Source: Tardiphaga sp.
Lineage (GTDB): Bacteria; Pseudomonadota; Alphaproteobacteria; Rhizobiales; Xanthobacteraceae
Direction: 5' to 3'
Assembly (NCBI GenBank): GCA_028290765.1
Contig: JAQGJF010000610.1
Coordinates: forward strand, 1 to 8,211
Length of the DNA: 8,211 nucleotides
This document shows positions 6,419-8,211 of the stretch, piece after piece (positions within the stretch are counted from its first letter, which is position 1; every line of letters begins with the position of its first letter). A model generated the notes under the pieces. It saw only the letters and a program-made list of their open reading frames with translations, was not told the origin of the DNA and did not search any database. The translations under genes and the position numbers were made by a program.

Positions 6419-7657
6419 TTGGCCATCGAACAGACCTTGCGCCGGCCCGCCGGCGGCTTCGCCTTCACTCTTTTGCTTTGCCTGATGGTCACGCTGCCAG
6501 GGTTCGGCGTCGACATGGCCCTGCCGGCACTGGCCGATACCGCCGCCAGTCTCGATGTCACGCCCCACACCGCCGGCCTGACCATCAGCAGCTATATGAT
6601 CAGTTTCGGCACCATGCCGCTGATCTTCGGCCCGATTTCCGATCGATGGGGACGCAAGCCGGTGGTGACGTTCGGCTGCCTCGTCTTCGTTCTCGCCGGC
6701 ATCGGATGCGCGCTGGCACCGTCGCTGCCGATGCTGATCACCTACCGCATCATCCAGGGCATCGGCGCCGCGGCGATGACGCTCGCCATCGTCATCGCCC
6801 GCGACACATTCGACGAGAGCGTGGTCCGCGAGAAGACCTCGTATATCGTGATGGCGATCTATGCTTCCCCGATCGCCGCGCCGGTCGCCGGCGCCGCCCT
6901 GCTGGGCATCAGCGGCTGGCGCACCATCTATGCGGTGCTGGCCGCGCTCGGCGCCGTACTCCTGATCGGTGTCTGGCTCGGCTTCCATGAAAGCCCGCGC
7001 CGCGCCGCGCCGGATCGCCTGAGCCTGCCGGCTCTCGCCCGGGATTACGGCCGCGTTCTGTCGCATCCGGGCGTGCGCGCCTACATGATCGCCGCCGCCG
7101 CCTCGTTCGGCGTCTTCGCGGCCTATACCACCGGCTCGTCGCTGTTCTTTATCCAGGTCGTCGGCATGAGTCCGGACCGCTACGCCATCATATTCGGCCT
7201 CACTGCAGTGGCCAGTATCGGCGGCACGTTTCTCGACGGCCGGCTGAGCGGGCGCGGCGTATCGCCGCTTTATTCCATGTCGATCGGCATCGTGATCGTG
7301 GCGATGGCATCGGCGGCGTTCCTGGTGATGACGCTGGTCGGATCGATGTCGGTTCCCGTGGCGGTGGCGCTGTTCGCCACCATCACGTTCAGTGGCGGAA
7401 TGCTCGCACCCGGCATCATGCAAGGGGCGCTGCAGCAGATGCCGCAGATGGCCGGCACCGTGAACGGGGCGGGCAACTGCGTGGCGATGACGGCAGGGTC
7501 ATTGTCCAGCGCGCTGGCGACGGTGCTTTTCGACGGACGCACGGCGCTATCGGTAGCCGGCACCATGACTTTCTGCGCGCTGCTTGCCTTGATTGCCTTG
7601 CGGCTGGTGATCCAACACGCCGGGCAGCACGCCATCGTGCAATCCCCCGAGGCATGA
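6419..7657 (+). CDS. MFS multidrug-type exporter, Bcr/CflA-like
   Basis: This 412-residue protein has about twelve hydrophobic segments and the marks of a DHA1-type drug/proton antiporter. The first helix covers about 12-33, with GFGVDMALPAL after it, as in Bcr/CflA proteins. Motif A is GPISDRWGRKP (71-81), the loop between helices 2 and 3. Motif B is YRIIQGIGAAAM (109-120), with Arg110, and a motif C-like SPIAAPVAGAALLG lies at 150-163. A charged central loop falls at about 190-215. The start is a TTG, with only a weak GCGAGA upstream. The first in-frame ATG would remove half of helix 1, so the TTG is preferred, though less certain than the gene itself. It should sit in the inner membrane and export a small amphipathic compound, perhaps the product of this locus. 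The next gene starts within a few bases of its stop, so the two are probably one transcript. Confidence 0.88.
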   Translation: MAIEQTLRRPAGGFAFTLLLCLMVTLPGFGVDMALPALADTAASLDVTPHTAGLTISSYMISFGTMPLIFGPISDRWGRKPVVTFGCLVFVLAGIGCALAPSLPMLITYRIIQGIGAAAMTLAIVIARDTFDESVVREKTSYIVMAIYASPIAAPVAGAALLGISGWRTIYAVLAALGAVLLIGVWLGFHESPRRAAPDRLSLPALARDYGRVLSHPGVRAYMIAAAASFGVFAAYTTGSSLFFIQVVGMSPDRYAIIFGLTAVASIGGTFLDGRLSGRGVSPLYSMSIGIVIVAMASAAFLVMTLVGSMSVPVAVALFATITFSGGMLAPGIMQGALQQMPQMAGTVNGAGNCVAMTAGSLSSALATVLFDGRTALSVAGTMTFCALLALIALRLVIQHAGQHAIVQSPEA

Positions 7658-7662
7658 TTCCC

Positions 7663-8211
7663 ATGCGTCTTGCACAGCCGAACTCCGCTTCGCGGCTCCC
7701 GGTCATGGACGGGACCGTCAAGCCGCGCCTTCTCGGGTCCGACCAGATGCTCTGGTGGCTGATCGATCAAAATCATCCGGTCCACGTCGGACTCGTGGCC
7801 GAAGTCGCCGGCCCGACCACCGTCGATCGGTGGCGCCTGGCGCTCGACCAGGTCCAGCGGAGCCATCCCAATTTGTCCGGCAAGATTAGCCAAGCCGAAG
7901 ACGGGGAACTGTGGTTTCACCACGTCGCGGGCGTGCTGATCCCCCTGCGCATTGTCGAAGGCGACCCGGCGGCGTGGGAGGCGGAGCTGGCACGGGAGAT
8001 GACAACGCGGATGGACCTCGGTCGCGCGCCGCTGGCGCGGGCGACGCTGATCCATCGGGCCGACCGGTCGACCTTGATCCTCGCCATGCATCGTACGATC
8101 GCCGATGCCAAGTCGGTCTTGTTCGCGATCCGCGATGTTCTTCGTGTGCTGTCCGGCCAGCCGATCGAGACGCTGCCGCCGACACCGTCGCTGACAAGCC
8201 TGCTGTTTCGC
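7663..8211 (+). CDS. Condensation-domain / PapA-like acyltransferase (partial, altered active site)
   Basis: The first 183 residues are visible; the gene leaves the window at the right edge. The sequence follows the N-terminal half of the condensation-domain superfamily (NRPS C domains, PapA5-type acyltransferases). RLLGSDQMLWWL (22-33) opens the fold, LDQVQRSHPNLSGKI (61-75) corresponds to the usual helix and 'RHPxLR' region, MDLGRAPLARATLI (117-130) to the 'FDLxxxPLxR' segment, and AMHRTIADAKSVLFAIRDVL (141-160) to the active-site helix. The hallmark HHxxxDG reads H143-R144-T-I-A-D148-A149, so the catalytic second His is Arg and the Gly is Ala. An upstream ATG at 7654 overlaps the exporter's stop as ATGA and is in the same frame; 7663 is chosen because GAGG (7649-7652) is better spaced from it. 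Standalone members esterify or amidate an acceptor with a thioester-bound acyl group. Whether this one is active is doubtful. Confidence 0.8.
   Translation, partial: MRLAQPNSASRLPVMDGTVKPRLLGSDQMLWWLIDQNHPVHVGLVAEVAGPTTVDRWRLALDQVQRSHPNLSGKISQAEDGELWFHHVAGVLIPLRIVEGDPAAWEAELAREMTTRMDLGRAPLARATLIHRADRSTLILAMHRTIADAKSVLFAIRDVLRVLSGQPIETLPPTPSLTSLLFR

Noticed and set aside
6155..7423. A 422-residue minus-strand open frame opposite the MFS gene, ending next to the second glycosyltransferase start.
   Set aside because: It is dominated by His, Arg, Asp and Gly, with no fold-like pattern. The opposite strand encodes a clear 12-helix transporter with family motifs.

Overview
The window looks like alphaproteobacterial DNA from the Bradyrhizobium / Rhodopseudomonas / Afipia group. 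The evidence is high GC with strong GC3 bias, and intergenic repeats of a style I associate with that group: short hairpins around CCCGGC...GCCGGG, and a nested palindrome containing GTCATTGCGAG and GCGAAGCAATCCAG. The placement is by recognition, not by a database search.

Layout. Positions 1-87 (minus) hold the start of a protein with a twin-arginine-like signal, running off the left edge. A loose minus-strand row follows, in transcription order: a GT1-family glycosyltransferase (3857-2595), an alpha/beta hydrolase (2505-1594), a second alpha/beta hydrolase (1473-682) and a small YdhR-type monooxygenase-like protein (570-247). Gaps are 89, 120 and 111 bp, so co-transcription is plausible but not tight. 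A plus-strand cupin with an N-terminal signal or anchor (4101-4610) diverges from this row. It converges on a second GT1-family glycosyltransferase (minus, 6153-4819), with a 121-bp palindromic repeat between them. Diverging from that enzyme are a 12-TM MFS exporter of the Bcr/CflA type (plus, 6419-7657) and, with stop and start codons almost touching, a condensation-domain / PapA-like acyltransferase that runs off the right edge (7663-8211).

Interpretation. Two sugar transferases, two hydrolases, a small monooxygenase-like protein, a cupin, an exporter and an acyl/condensation enzyme together resemble a tailoring-and-export locus for a glycosylated, possibly acylated small molecule or lipid. 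No scaffold-forming enzyme lies in the window, so product and substrate are unknown. The two most specific oddities are the degenerate active-site motif of the condensation-type protein (HRxxxDA instead of HHxxxDG) and a near-identical 16-bp sequence lying 83 and 93 bp upstream of the two glycosyltransferase start codons in the same orientation.

No RNA genes, CRISPR arrays, transposases or integrases were seen. No gene-free stretch exceeds 300 bp.
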